A stretch of 64,000 nucleotides of DNA. It comes from a virus. Positions 50,031-58,170 of this stretch are shown here, in pieces. The stretch covers positions 16,077 through 80,076 of the IMG/VR virus record IMGVR_UViG_3300034095_002552. One strand, 5' to 3'. The position numbers were made by a program, and so were the translations under genes. The notes under the pieces were generated by a model that was given only the letters and a program-made list of their open reading frames with translations, searched no databases and was not told where the DNA came from. Numbering within the stretch: the stretch's first letter is position 1; each line of letters begins with the position of its first letter.

Positions 50031-51557
50031 TTATTCCTCATCTGCTTCTATTACACTATTGTTTTCATTTTTCTTAAAAGGTTTCTTTTTTTTATCTACT
50101 GAGTATGTGTCAAATTCAATGTCCTCAGATCTTTTTTGCTGCACAGAACTCAAAAGTTGTTTATATCTATCCTTCGATATTTCAAATATATCCAAAGTTC
50201 CCATGCTATAATCAAAACCCATTTTAAACGGGAATCTGGATCTTCCATCTCGATGCTTTATCACAAATCCACGACCAACCTCTGCATCTTTTTCTATCGT
50301 TTGCTGATTAATAGACCAAAATGCATCTAATGGCTTAAACTGATCAAAAGATGTTCCTATGTTTGATTCATCAATATACTGAGAAATTTCAAGCTTTGCG
50401 GCAGTCTGATTTGGTTGCACACAAGTCAAAGTACAATGCTGCTTTTCGACACCAAATCCTCTAAGATCTCTCAATATTTTGTACGCACTCTCGTATTTCT
50501 TAACATTAGGATCATCTTTCATTTCACCTACATAATCTATTATTATAAGCCCTGGCTTCCAACCCCTAACTTCAAGTTGTGAGCAAAATGCCCTAACACC
50601 ATTCACATCTATCGAGCCACCAGCAAATTGCTTAACAATTAATAGATTTTTCTCCTCTTTATCTTGAGAAAATTCAGCGAGTGTTCTTTTTACCTCTTCT
50701 TTGGATGTTCGCAAAAGATTTATATCTATTTTGGCGAATTGCGAAGTAAACCTTTGGGCAATTCCAACCTCATCCATTTCCATCGTTAAGTACAAAACTT
50801 TATGACCCAATAAAACATTTGCGACAGCAGCCTTTACCAATGCCAAGCTTTTGCCAGTTCCAGGCAAACCAATCCATGATCCAATCTGACCATGAAATAA
50901 ACCACCACCAGTTAAAGCATTGTCTATGGACTCAAAAGATGATGTATATCTTTCCTTTCCTTCAAACCGATTTTCCATTCTTTTAAACATCTCTTCGATA
51001 TTTAAAAAATATTCAAGACCAGGCTCATAGTTGCGATCTATACTCATCGCCTCACGCATTTTTTCGTAAACATAACTCCATGTCTTTTCGTCTTCTGGAG
51101 CTTCTGACATTTTTTGCAAACAATCATGAAATGCAACTTTGATTGCTTGAACTTTTGCAAAATAAGTAACTTTATCTAAGAGGTATTCTCTTGTTTCAAT
51201 CCCAGCAACATAATAGTCATATATCGCTTCCAATTCAGCTATATGATAGAGTTGAATCGATCTATCACGATCTTTTAGCTGATCACTTAAAGATTGTCTA
51301 ATAATATCTATGTCTGGACATTCTCTGTATTTCTCAAAGAAAGAAAAAAGCAATTTGCAAATTATAACATGTGCTTCATTACTGAAATAGGTAGGCTTTA
51401 ACTTGTCGATGCTTTGAACTAGCATGTGCTTATCCACAAGCAACATGCTAAGAAGCTTTCTTTGAAATGTATCATCCCATGAAAATTTTGACTTTATTAC
51501 ATCTGGGTCTGTGAGCGATTCTAACTTGTCTTGCTCTTCTGGTGTTAACTCTCGCAT
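50031..51557 (-). CDS. 41: Replicative DNA helicase, DnaB/gp41-like
   Basis: 508 residues. The helical N-terminal domain (1-170) is followed by a RecA-like motor. FESIDNALTGGGLFHGQIGSWIGLPGTGKS holds Walker A at about 235, VLYLTMEMDEVGIAQRF (H1a), LIIIDYVGEMKDD (Walker B), LTCVQPNQ (H3) and RDGRSRFPF near the arginine-finger region. It unwinds ahead of the fork and would work with the PolA-type polymerase upstream. The Lys-rich then acidic C-terminus is unstructured. Confidence 0.93.
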   Translation of the reverse strand: MRELTPEEQDKLESLTDPDVIKSKFSWDDTFQRKLLSMLLVDKHMLVQSIDKLKPTYFSNEAHVIICKLLFSFFEKYRECPDIDIIRQSLSDQLKDRDRSIQLYHIAELEAIYDYYVAGIETREYLLDKVTYFAKVQAIKVAFHDCLQKMSEAPEDEKTWSYVYEKMREAMSIDRNYEPGLEYFLNIEEMFKRMENRFEGKERYTSSFESIDNALTGGGLFHGQIGSWIGLPGTGKSLALVKAAVANVLLGHKVLYLTMEMDEVGIAQRFTSQFAKIDINLLRTSKEEVKRTLAEFSQDKEEKNLLIVKQFAGGSIDVNGVRAFCSQLEVRGWKPGLIIIDYVGEMKDDPNVKKYESAYKILRDLRGFGVEKQHCTLTCVQPNQTAAKLEISQYIDESNIGTSFDQFKPLDAFWSINQQTIEKDAEVGRGFVIKHRDGRSRFPFKMGFDYSMGTLDIFEISKDRYKQLLSSVQQKRSEDIEFDTYSVDKKKKPFKKNENNSVIEADEE

Positions 51558-51587
51558 TTTGTTTATCTCCTGTTTAGGAAACTAACA

Positions 51588-51617
51588 AAAAACCCACACC
51601 GAGTAAATAGGGCTTTT
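51588..51617 (-). terminator. Weak terminator-like hairpin upstream of the helicase gene
   Basis: On the minus strand AAAAGCCC pairs with GGGTTTTT (one G-U) around a 14-nt loop and runs on into Ts. It could end transcripts from the polymerase/sigma-like pair. Confidence 0.45.
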
Positions 51618-51625
51618 AAAAATAA

Positions 51626-51701
51626 AGAGTGGAGGATTGTAATACTAGGATTTGAAATTATCTATAATGTATAAGTTCCCGACAATCTATTACCCCACTC
51701 T
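51626..51701 (-). ncRNA. Structured intergenic RNA element before the helicase leader
   Basis: Outer arms AGAGTGG/CCACTCT and inner arms GATTGT/ACAATC enclose a 41-nt apical region. The whole lies between the sigma-like stop and the helicase start. It is 76 nt long, tRNA-like in size, but lacks D- and T-arm geometry. It may be a leader element or part of the transcript end. Confidence 0.45.
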
Positions 51702-51714
51702 CCATTGACTGTAT

Positions 51715-52272
51715 TTATTCGCCATTAAGATAATCAAATTCAGATAGAGAAACTTGGCCAGATCGAATGGCCTTTTCTCTGGTTATTTTTTTGCCCATAC
51801 TTTTTTGACCATTCCAAACAATAGCCTTACAGTATGTGGCAAATTTCGTATCTATTTCAAGTTCAGCATTTCTATTTGGTCTTTTACTTTTTGAAATAAA
51901 TTTTTCAATAATTTTATCTAGAATGATTTCTTGCTTCATTCCAAACTTTTGTCTATTAGCACCATGGCGAGTTCTATTTTGCCACAAGTCTTTTAATTTG
52001 TTTATAATTTTTTCTATAAATAAATCGAATTTTTTATCAGAAACGCTATCAAAACACTTCTCAATATAAATTTGTCTTTTGTAATAAGATCCAGCCCTAA
52101 TAATTGAAAGTTGCAATTCTTGATTTATATCATCAAAATCATCAGTGTAATTATTTTTGCAATTCTTTTTTTGAAGTTGATGAGCAGCATAATAACAAAG
52201 CTTTCCAAAACTTTTATTTAATTCGTCAAATTCTTTAGATGTGATCGGAAATGACTGACAAATACTTTTCAT
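51715..52272 (-). CDS. Possible divergent sigma-like protein, 185 aa
   Basis: Helical protein starting SICQSFPITSKEFDELNKSFGKLCYYAAHQL, with DDFDDINQELQLSIIRAGSYYKRQIYIEKCF, a stretch resembling sigma region 2.1-2.2 of gp55-type factors. The end, KFATYCKAIVWNGQKSMGKKITREKAIRSG, may act like region 2.3-2.4. I recall similar phage proteins of unknown name. The gene follows the DNA polymerase by 1 bp. The sigma call is tentative. Confidence 0.5.
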   Translation of the reverse strand: MKSICQSFPITSKEFDELNKSFGKLCYYAAHQLQKKNCKNNYTDDFDDINQELQLSIIRAGSYYKRQIYIEKCFDSVSDKKFDLFIEKIINKLKDLWQNRTRHGANRQKFGMKQEIILDKIIEKFISKSKRPNRNAELEIDTKFATYCKAIVWNGQKSMGKKITREKAIRSGQVSLSEFDYLNGE

Positions 52273-52273
52273 T

Positions 52274-53608
52274 TTATTCTCTTTTGTTAATGTTAATTTT
52301 CTTTAGCTCTGATAATTTTCTTCCCGCATAACACGAAATATTTAAATTCATATCTGGGAACAAATGACTTTTAGAAAGCAAAACGGATTGTGATTCTAAA
52401 ATTACATCCTTTAAATTATCTCTTGTGCTATAAAGCATATAACCATCATGTACATTATAAGCGATTTTAGCTTTACCATTCAAGCTTTTGTATAATTGTA
52501 TAAGTTTTTCTAAACAAAATATTGCTGCTGGAGATTGAACTACGAAGTTTCTAGCCTTATATTCTTTTTCTAAAAATATTCTTTTTTTACCAAAAATATC
52601 ACAAACAGCATGTTCTTCTTTTGCCTTATTCTGAAATGATTCAATCCATGAGTATGCCACAGAAAATGTACTCTTTACCCTTTCTACTATTGATTCTGCT
52701 GCCTTTACTGGGAGTCCTAAATTTTCAGATATGGCATTTACGCCCATCCCATAAAAAATTGGTAAAAAGAATCGTTTACAAAGATTTCTTTTATCTTCCG
52801 AATCGCAAGATGTTTTTGTTATAAGTTCATATACAGAACTGTACACATCAGAACTTTCACAGACTTTTTGTAGTTCTGGATCTTTAGACAACCATTGAAG
52901 TACTTTTACTTCCATGCTCTTAAAATCAAAGTATAAAAATACTTGATCAAAATCTAATGGCTTAAATTCGAGCTTCTGATCTGGTGTTATGACATGAGGA
53001 ACATATCCCTTTGTGTATGCATTAAAACACAACAAACGACCATTTTCTTGACCATTTATCTCATAATACGCATGTAACCTATCTTGATCTAATATCCCAA
53101 CACATTCCAATGCTGGTATAACATCTAACATTAGCGGTAAATAAACACTTTTGTAAATGGATTGTAATTGTGGCCATTTCCCAGAATCCAAAACAAATTT
53201 AAGCCTTCTTAAACATTCGCTAAAATTTTCTGGCTTTTTTTGTCGTAAACCAAAAAATGATTCAATAATCTTCAAATCGATAATTGAACAAAAAAATTCA
53301 AATTTTATTTTGAATCTTCCAAAACAAAAAGAAACAAAATTTTTCCAATTCCAAGTCAATATCTTCTTGTTGCCTGAAAATATAGTTTTTGATGCAGCCC
53401 TGTTAAAAAGATTCATCATCCATGGATTGGACATAGGAATCTCATAAATGCCCTTTTTAGACGATATTACCAACCTATAGGCATCTTGCTTGCTTTTGTC
53501 GGTAAAGTCCAAAATATCATCATTGTAGGAGATGTATAATGTGCTTTCGGATTCTAGATCAGAAAACATTTCCATAAGCTGCATATAATTTGAAATAGTT
53601 TTAGACAT
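52274..53608 (-). CDS. Family A DNA polymerase with degenerate exonuclease region
   Basis: 444 residues from ATG (MSKTISNYMQ, weak GAG site). Motif A is YFDFKSMEVKVLQWLS (about 225), motif B is RNLCKRFFLPIFYGMGVNAIS, and motif C is AYNVHDGYML, with VHDG in place of VHDE. The first 190 residues occupy the place of the 3'-5' exonuclease, but the DED residues are not recognisable (for example TWNWKNFVSF where N-x-x-x-D is expected). The protein is about 150 residues shorter than T7 or Pol I equivalents. Proofreading may come from the separate DnaQ-type enzyme. Confidence 0.85.
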   Translation of the reverse strand: MSKTISNYMQLMEMFSDLESESTLYISYNDDILDFTDKSKQDAYRLVISSKKGIYEIPMSNPWMMNLFNRAASKTIFSGNKKILTWNWKNFVSFCFGRFKIKFEFFCSIIDLKIIESFFGLRQKKPENFSECLRRLKFVLDSGKWPQLQSIYKSVYLPLMLDVIPALECVGILDQDRLHAYYEINGQENGRLLCFNAYTKGYVPHVITPDQKLEFKPLDFDQVFLYFDFKSMEVKVLQWLSKDPELQKVCESSDVYSSVYELITKTSCDSEDKRNLCKRFFLPIFYGMGVNAISENLGLPVKAAESIVERVKSTFSVAYSWIESFQNKAKEEHAVCDIFGKKRIFLEKEYKARNFVVQSPAAIFCLEKLIQLYKSLNGKAKIAYNVHDGYMLYSTRDNLKDVILESQSVLLSKSHLFPDMNLNISCYAGRKLSELKKININKRE

Positions 53609-53615
53609 AAGCTCA

Positions 53616-53644
53616 AATATACAAAATCCAATAGCAAATTGCAA
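53616..53644 (-). promoter_or_regulatory. Possible sigma-70-type promoter for the polymerase gene
   Basis: TTGCAA and TATATT on the minus strand with a 17-nt spacer. The start point would fall at the polymerase ATG, so the mRNA would be nearly leaderless; treat as tentative. Confidence 0.35.
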
Positions 53645-53654
53645 CAAATATAAT

Positions 53655-53683
53655 TTGAGACAAATTTTATCTTAAATTACATT
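53655..53683 (+). promoter_or_regulatory. Possible promoter of the structured intergenic RNA
   Basis: TTGAGA and TACATT separated by 17 nt, with a start predicted near 53690, just where the structured region begins. The -10 is poor. Confidence 0.35.
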
Positions 53684-53687
53684 AAAC

Positions 53688-54125
53688 CGAGTGCCGACTT
53701 AGCTTTGTTTATTGTTATATATAAAGATTATTGTGTAATAAGCTTATTATATATAATTGAATAAGATATTCTGTGTTTAAACATAACTTCCCTCATTCAA
53801 TCCAATAAAAAAGTAAGTTAAACCCTTAAACTACAATGTTTAAAGATTCAATTTACAAAATCAATTAGTATCAATTTATGTTTTAAAACTCTTAGTTAGT
53901 CTATTCCCTTGTCTGCAAGAATAGAAGTCGGCTATTTATTTCTAATCTAAGGCTTACTTAACATTCGGGTGTAACAATGGTTCTCGTTGCACCATTCGTG
54001 ATTTTTCACTACAAAGACTTACCCGCTATGGGCCACCCAAGTTTTTTTTCCAATATCTCTTAGTTGGGATACTTTCATACTAAGATTTAGAGGGGAAGAG
54101 AAAGCTTCCATCTTCGTTTTTTATA
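53688..54125 (+). ncRNA. Candidate structured non-coding RNA (or origin) in the only long gene-free region
   Basis: About 440 bp with no open frame, richer in G and C than its surroundings. A long-range 8-bp pairing (GCCGACTT at 53693 with AAGTCGGC at 53926) closes a first domain. It is followed by an 8-bp hairpin (GGTGTAAC/GTTGCACC, one G-U) at 53968-53993, a short GTGA/TCAC stem, a CTTAGT/ACTAAG stem and a GGAAG/CTTCC stem. TCTATT...AATAGA with an inner CTTG/CAAG forms another. On the plus strand, T8 (54042) and T6 (54117) runs follow stems, as at transcript ends. An AT-rich palindrome (TAATAAGCTTATTA) lies near its 5' side. No RNA family was recognised. Confidence 0.55.
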
Positions 54126-54230
54126 GTTCTGTAACAAGTTGTAGATAATATAACATGAATTGATTAAAAAAACAAATATATTATGTTTAAATAACATGAT
54201 CTCTTGTGAATAAAAGGAAAATAAGCTAAA

Positions 54231-54932
54231 ATGATCAATCATGAGGATGTTGAAAAAATGATTGAAAAATACAAAATGGACAACTTAGAATCATTGGCAT
54301 TTAAGGTCTGTTTGATATGGATTGAAAAAAGTAGAAAAATATTTCCAAATTATAATCACATAAATCTTCGAAAAGGAGATCCTAGAAAATCTTTAATATT
54401 TAAGGTTTGTTATAAGCTTGTAAGAGAGACACAAGGACTTTTGGATGAATTTAATCATGGTTTGTATGTTCAGTCTCAATTAGATATTCTCAGACACATA
54501 AATATGGGAAAAGGACATCCTCTCGTAGATGTCAATTGTCTTGTTGGTGATAAAGCTTGGAAACGATGGAAATTATGGAAGAAAAAATATGACACCGTAT
54601 CTCAACTCAAAACAAAAATGCCTGAAGTTAAAATTTATAACGCCAAAATCTATGAAGCTATTAAAAAAACTAAAGAATTCATTGATAAGTCCATCGGAGT
54701 ATGCCCAACAATTGAGCAGTACAGAGCCTACGAATCAAGCAAACAGTTATACAGATGGATTAACTTTGGAAAAATATCACCCTATTATCTTATCTTGTCT
54801 CCATATATTGAAAAAATTATAAACAAAGATGATTTGAAAAAGTTAAACTTCGATCTGAACATTTACAAACAAGGTATTGATGAGGATGTGGTGGAATTTT
54901 TTAAAAAACAATTTGAATACGAATTCAAGTGA
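54231..54932 (+). CDS. Unknown protein, 233 aa
   Basis: A helical, Lys- and Trp-rich protein: FKVCLIWIEKSRKIFPNYNHINLRKGDPRKSLIFKVCYKLVRETQGLL, then CLVGDKAWKRWKLWKKKYD. The basic aromatic helices and placement opposite the DNA polymerase suggest DNA contact, but no family was recognised. Ribosome site AAAAGGAAAATAAGCTAAA is present. The next gene starts 1 bp after its stop. Confidence 0.72.
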   Translation: MINHEDVEKMIEKYKMDNLESLAFKVCLIWIEKSRKIFPNYNHINLRKGDPRKSLIFKVCYKLVRETQGLLDEFNHGLYVQSQLDILRHINMGKGHPLVDVNCLVGDKAWKRWKLWKKKYDTVSQLKTKMPEVKIYNAKIYEAIKKTKEFIDKSIGVCPTIEQYRAYESSKQLYRWINFGKISPYYLILSPYIEKIINKDDLKKLNFDLNIYKQGIDEDVVEFFKKQFEYEFK

Positions 54933-54933
54933 A

Positions 54934-55623
54934 ATGCTACACTCAAAAAGTAAAAAACAATTAGTAGTTTCCAGATATGGAGAATCCATAGATTGGATTA
55001 AAAAAATTGAACATTTATTTCAAGATATAGTTATTTATGAAAAAAACAATTCGTCTAATTCGTATCATAAATACAAAACCATAGAATTAAAAAATGTTGG
55101 TAGAGAATCACACACTTATTTACATCATATTATTGCCAATTATGAAGAGATATCTACATATGACAATATACTTTTCTGTCAGGCAAATCCATTTGATCAC
55201 TGTAGTGAATTTTTAGACAAATTAAAGATATCGGATAATTATACGAATGATCCATTTTACTTTAAAAAAGTTGGCTCGCATGAAATTACTTTTTATTATG
55301 AGCCAATCGAAAAGGTCCACCCCATAGGATTACCAGTATTCAATTTTTATTATCATCTTTTTTTTGATTCATATATGAAGAATTTGGAACAAACAAGAAA
55401 TTCTTTAATGGTAATTCCAACAAATAATATAAAATTTAGATCAAAAGTTTTTTATGAATATCTTATAAAATATTTGAGCAATCGAAAAAATCCATTAGAA
55501 GGATACATCATAGAAAGACTTTGGGTTCCTATATTTGATGGAAAAACCAAAGATTGGATTAGTCATTATTTTTCTGGTAGAGATAAATTCTTAGGCATGT
55601 GGAATAATCAAAAAATCGAATGA
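54934..55623 (+). CDS. DUF3431-family protein
   Basis: 229 residues from the ATG just after the previous stop. It shows QLVVSRYGESIDWIKKIEH, DIVIYEKN, KNVGRESHTYLHHIIANYEEI and DNILFCQANPFDH. This is the DUF3431 pattern (V-S-R-Y-x-E...D-W, N-V-G-R-E-x-x-T-Y-L-x-H-I, Q-x-x-P-x-D-H), thought to be glycosyltransferase-like. It converges on the TAGT-type gene 2 bp away, so it may be part of a sugar-transfer cluster. Confidence 0.78.
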   Translation: MLHSKSKKQLVVSRYGESIDWIKKIEHLFQDIVIYEKNNSSNSYHKYKTIELKNVGRESHTYLHHIIANYEEISTYDNILFCQANPFDHCSEFLDKLKISDNYTNDPFYFKKVGSHEITFYYEPIEKVHPIGLPVFNFYYHLFFDSYMKNLEQTRNSLMVIPTNNIKFRSKVFYEYLIKYLSNRKNPLEGYIIERLWVPIFDGKTKDWISHYFSGRDKFLGMWNNQKIE

Positions 55624-55625
55624 TT

Positions 55626-56456
55626 TTATTTTTTTTCGTTAATCAATATCATTCCATAATTATTTATTCCATCTGGTATTATCAAACCTTCTTTTTTTAT
55701 TAGTTTATTATTTTTAAAAGGCTTGTAATTAACTTGATGGTGCCATCTGCCAAATTTCCAAGTTACCTTTGCAACATCTGGATGCTGATCTACTAACGAT
55801 TGTGCAAATTCTTTTCTGTTATCTGTTTCTTTATAAATTTCATTTGTATTTCCTCCTTTCATTCTCATTGTTGTAACTTTTCCTGCGAGAAAAGCATTAA
55901 ACAATATCGTACAATAGCCATCTTTTAAAGCCCTTAAACTTAAATCTGTGTCCTCGTTATATCTACCTCTCCACCTATAAGGCAAATCATTTTTAAGCAG
56001 TATACAAGAGTAAATTCTTGTGTTTAGATAGTATGGTGGCACTTTGTCTGTGGTTTTACAAAATGAATAATAGTTAAATCCACTTATCGCCACATTCTCA
56101 TATCTGTCTGTAAAATCTTCCGCACATTTAAAAACTGTTCCCGATGAAACTACTGGCTTTGCATTTCTATTTAATCTGTGAAAACCTTCTATATTATCAT
56201 CTAAAATCCAATGTCTTTCATGTCCTTCCGCAATAGAATGTTCCCATACCCAATTTCTTGCAGGTATAGATCCTTGACCCAAATTACTAAATGGAAGTAA
56301 AAGGATGTTTTTTGTAATGTGTTTATAATCATTTATTTCTTGTGGCTCAATCACTAATTGAAAAGGAACATTAATCTTCAAAAGCTCTCTTGCCGTTAAA
56401 CAAGATTTACCTCTACCTTTTGATATAATGTAAAATGGATATTTGGGATTATTCAT
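55626..56456 (-). CDS. TAGT/GREB1-like glycosyltransferase
   Basis: 276 residues. PFYIISKGRGKSCLTARELLKINVPFQLVIEPQE, LLPFSNLGQGSIPARNWVWEH, ERHWILDDNIEGFHRLNRN, YLNTRIYSCILLKNDLPYRWRGRYNEDTDLSLRALKDG and MRMKGGNTNE match, as I recall it, the TET-associated glycosyltransferase family of phages. Those enzymes glycosylate hydroxymethylated pyrimidines in phage DNA. No TET/JBP oxygenase lies in this window, so the acceptor is uncertain. It overlaps the methyltransferase gene upstream and has a GGGAGA ribosome site. Confidence 0.78.
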   Translation of the reverse strand: MNNPKYPFYIISKGRGKSCLTARELLKINVPFQLVIEPQEINDYKHITKNILLLPFSNLGQGSIPARNWVWEHSIAEGHERHWILDDNIEGFHRLNRNAKPVVSSGTVFKCAEDFTDRYENVAISGFNYYSFCKTTDKVPPYYLNTRIYSCILLKNDLPYRWRGRYNEDTDLSLRALKDGYCTILFNAFLAGKVTTMRMKGGNTNEIYKETDNRKEFAQSLVDQHPDVAKVTWKFGRWHHQVNYKPFKNNKLIKKEGLIIPDGINNYGMILINEKK

Positions 56457-57249
56457 TGTTTATTTTCTCCCAGTATGTTGGTCTTGCGTTCCATAATTTT
56501 GTATTTATTTTTTCATATCCATGAAGTCGCATTGCGGAACCAAAAACTCTACCTAACTTTTTATTCTCAATAAGTTCATCTGCAACAATATAGAATGGAA
56601 AGTGACCTATAGCTTTAGTATTGAACGAATTTGCAGCATATAAATTTTTCGGAGACATATGTTCAACCACATCGAATAAATGTTTTATTGGATTATTTAT
56701 ATGTTCAAAATATTCACTTGCAAAAACAATATCTACATTTTTTGGAATATCTAAAATAGATTCAACAATTTTAAAATCATTTTTTTCAGCTATGCTATTA
56801 CAAATAGAAAATTGCATAGTATTTTTTAAGTTTGTTCCAAATACTTCTGCATTAGGAAACAATTGTTTTAATGCTAAGGTTGAAAATCCTATTCCACATC
56901 CTAAGTCAACAATCACTTTTGGACTATCAGGGAACAATCCAAGCTTATTTATATTTCTAATATATTCTTTGGAATAGATCGACCAACACGCAACTAGTTC
57001 TGATAGATAATACGGATGGTCATAAACTCCATAGTCGGGATTACCATTTTCAACAGATTTATACCATCTTGATTCTAATTCTTGCCCTTCCCTTAATTCT
57101 TCTCTTAAATTTTTATCACCTTTTAAATATTTTATGGTTTGAATAATTATATCTTTGATTTTTAAATCGTTAATATTTAAAACATCATTAACAACTTTCA
57201 TGAAAACTTCTATTGTATCTTTCGTATTGTGCTGCAAAATATTATTCAT
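56449..57249 (-). CDS. SAM-dependent methyltransferase
   Basis: 266 residues from ATG (MNNILQHNTKD), which overlaps the previous stop. An N-terminal helical domain (1-120) precedes the Rossmann core: KVIVDLGCGIGFSTLALKQLFP (motif I), AEVFGTNLKNTMQ, KNVDIVFASEYFEHINNP (post-I and the FEH motif of small-molecule or lipid/sugar methyltransferases). It is not a DNA C5 or N6 enzyme by motif. It is in an operon with the TAGT-type glycosyltransferase. Confidence 0.82.
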   Translation of the reverse strand: MNNILQHNTKDTIEVFMKVVNDVLNINDLKIKDIIIQTIKYLKGDKNLREELREGQELESRWYKSVENGNPDYGVYDHPYYLSELVACWSIYSKEYIRNINKLGLFPDSPKVIVDLGCGIGFSTLALKQLFPNAEVFGTNLKNTMQFSICNSIAEKNDFKIVESILDIPKNVDIVFASEYFEHINNPIKHLFDVVEHMSPKNLYAANSFNTKAIGHFPFYIVADELIENKKLGRVFGSAMRLHGYEKINTKLWNARPTYWEKINNE

Positions 57250-57553
57250 TTTCTTTACTTTCTTTTTCAATTTCTGGTTTGAAATCAAACTCAAGCTGAT
57301 TTGAGTCAACCCATTTCATTTTTGTTTTTTGAAAATGAGACTTGAATGGGAACCAAGCACTTTTAGTTTTGTTTGTTAGTTTCTGCCCTATAAGTTTTGC
57401 GAAATCTTGTAAAGATTCTTCGTTGTCAAAACGGAAGATAATTTTTGCATATGGTTCTTGTTTATTTTGAACAAATTCTGGCATGTCCTTCCATTCATCA
57501 CGCCAGTCATCTGTTTTGCCCACTTGATTTTCTTCAAAAATATTATCTTCCAT
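57242..57553 (-). CDS. Unknown acidic protein, 103 aa
   Basis: A compact KIIFRFDNEESLQDFAKLIGQKLTNKTKSAWFP core between acidic ends (EDNIFEENQ at the start, EIEKESKENE at the end). I recall the core from other phages next to DNA-modification genes, without a name. AAAGGAATTG ribosome site; first gene of the methyltransferase/TAGT unit. Confidence 0.72.
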   Translation of the reverse strand: MEDNIFEENQVGKTDDWRDEWKDMPEFVQNKQEPYAKIIFRFDNEESLQDFAKLIGQKLTNKTKSAWFPFKSHFQKTKMKWVDSNQLEFDFKPEIEKESKENE

Positions 57554-57712
57554 TTTTCAATTCCTTTATTGGCAATTTTTCATTTTTTGCTTCTTAAATA
57601 TAACATGGTTTTGACTTAAAATTAAGTAATTTTAAACCATTTTTTTATATTTTTAAAAGTGTTTTACGACTGAATGTGTTTGTTGATCAAAAGATGAAAA
57701 ATTAATTTGAAT

Positions 57713-58165
57713 TTAATCCAGCCAATTATTGAATTCTCTAGAACTTTTAAATCCTTCATCTTTTTTTACAATATTTTCTTTTTTGTCTATGATTACATAA
57801 AAAGGTATTGCTTTAACATTGTATTTTGAAACTATTTCTTTGTTTTTATCAAGATCAATGTCTATGGTGAGATACAATAATTCTTTTTGTTTAATTTTAT
57901 TTTTAATTTTTGAAGTGCTGAATACTTCATGTTCCATTTTTTGACAAGGAATACACCATTTTGAAAAGAATACAAGTAATATTTTTTGATTAGAATTGTT
58001 AGCAGCAGAAATAATCTCTTTGTAATCATTTATTTGTTCTGCTGTATATAATTTTTCTTTATTGTAATTTTCTTTTGTGATCAATACATTTTCATTTTTT
58101 TTGTTTGTCAAAAAAATTAAAAGTAAACAAATTGAAGCCAAGGATATGTTTATAATGTTTTTCAT
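57713..58165 (-). CDS. Membrane-anchored or exported thioredoxin-like protein
   Basis: 150 residues. An N-terminal hydrophobic helix with a basic end (KNIINISLASICLLLIFLTNKK) is an uncleaved anchor or signal. The thioredoxin fold follows, with FFSKWCIPCQKMEHEVF (CxxC at about 67-70) and the cis-Pro loop KYNVKAIPFYVIID. It resembles periplasmic reductases such as DsbD-gamma or ResA-like proteins. It may act with the CXXCH lipoprotein or on host envelope thiols. The 150-bp gap upstream shows no clear element. Confidence 0.85.
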   Translation of the reverse strand: MKNIINISLASICLLLIFLTNKKNENVLITKENYNKEKLYTAEQINDYKEIISAANNSNQKILLVFFSKWCIPCQKMEHEVFSTSKIKNKIKQKELLYLTIDIDLDKNKEIVSKYNVKAIPFYVIIDKKENIVKKDEGFKSSREFNNWLD

Positions 58166-58170
58166 ATTTT

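Noticed and set aside
51626-51701. Possible tRNA (76 nt with a 7-bp terminal helix and a TTTCAAATCC stretch)
   Set aside because: The T-loop-like stretch is about 19 nt too far from the 3' arm and no D-arm or anticodon arm can be drawn.
53688-54125. tmRNA, RNase P RNA or group I intron
   Set aside because: No tag peptide frame, no CCA-type acceptor pairing, no recognisable RNase P core bases and no split gene around it.
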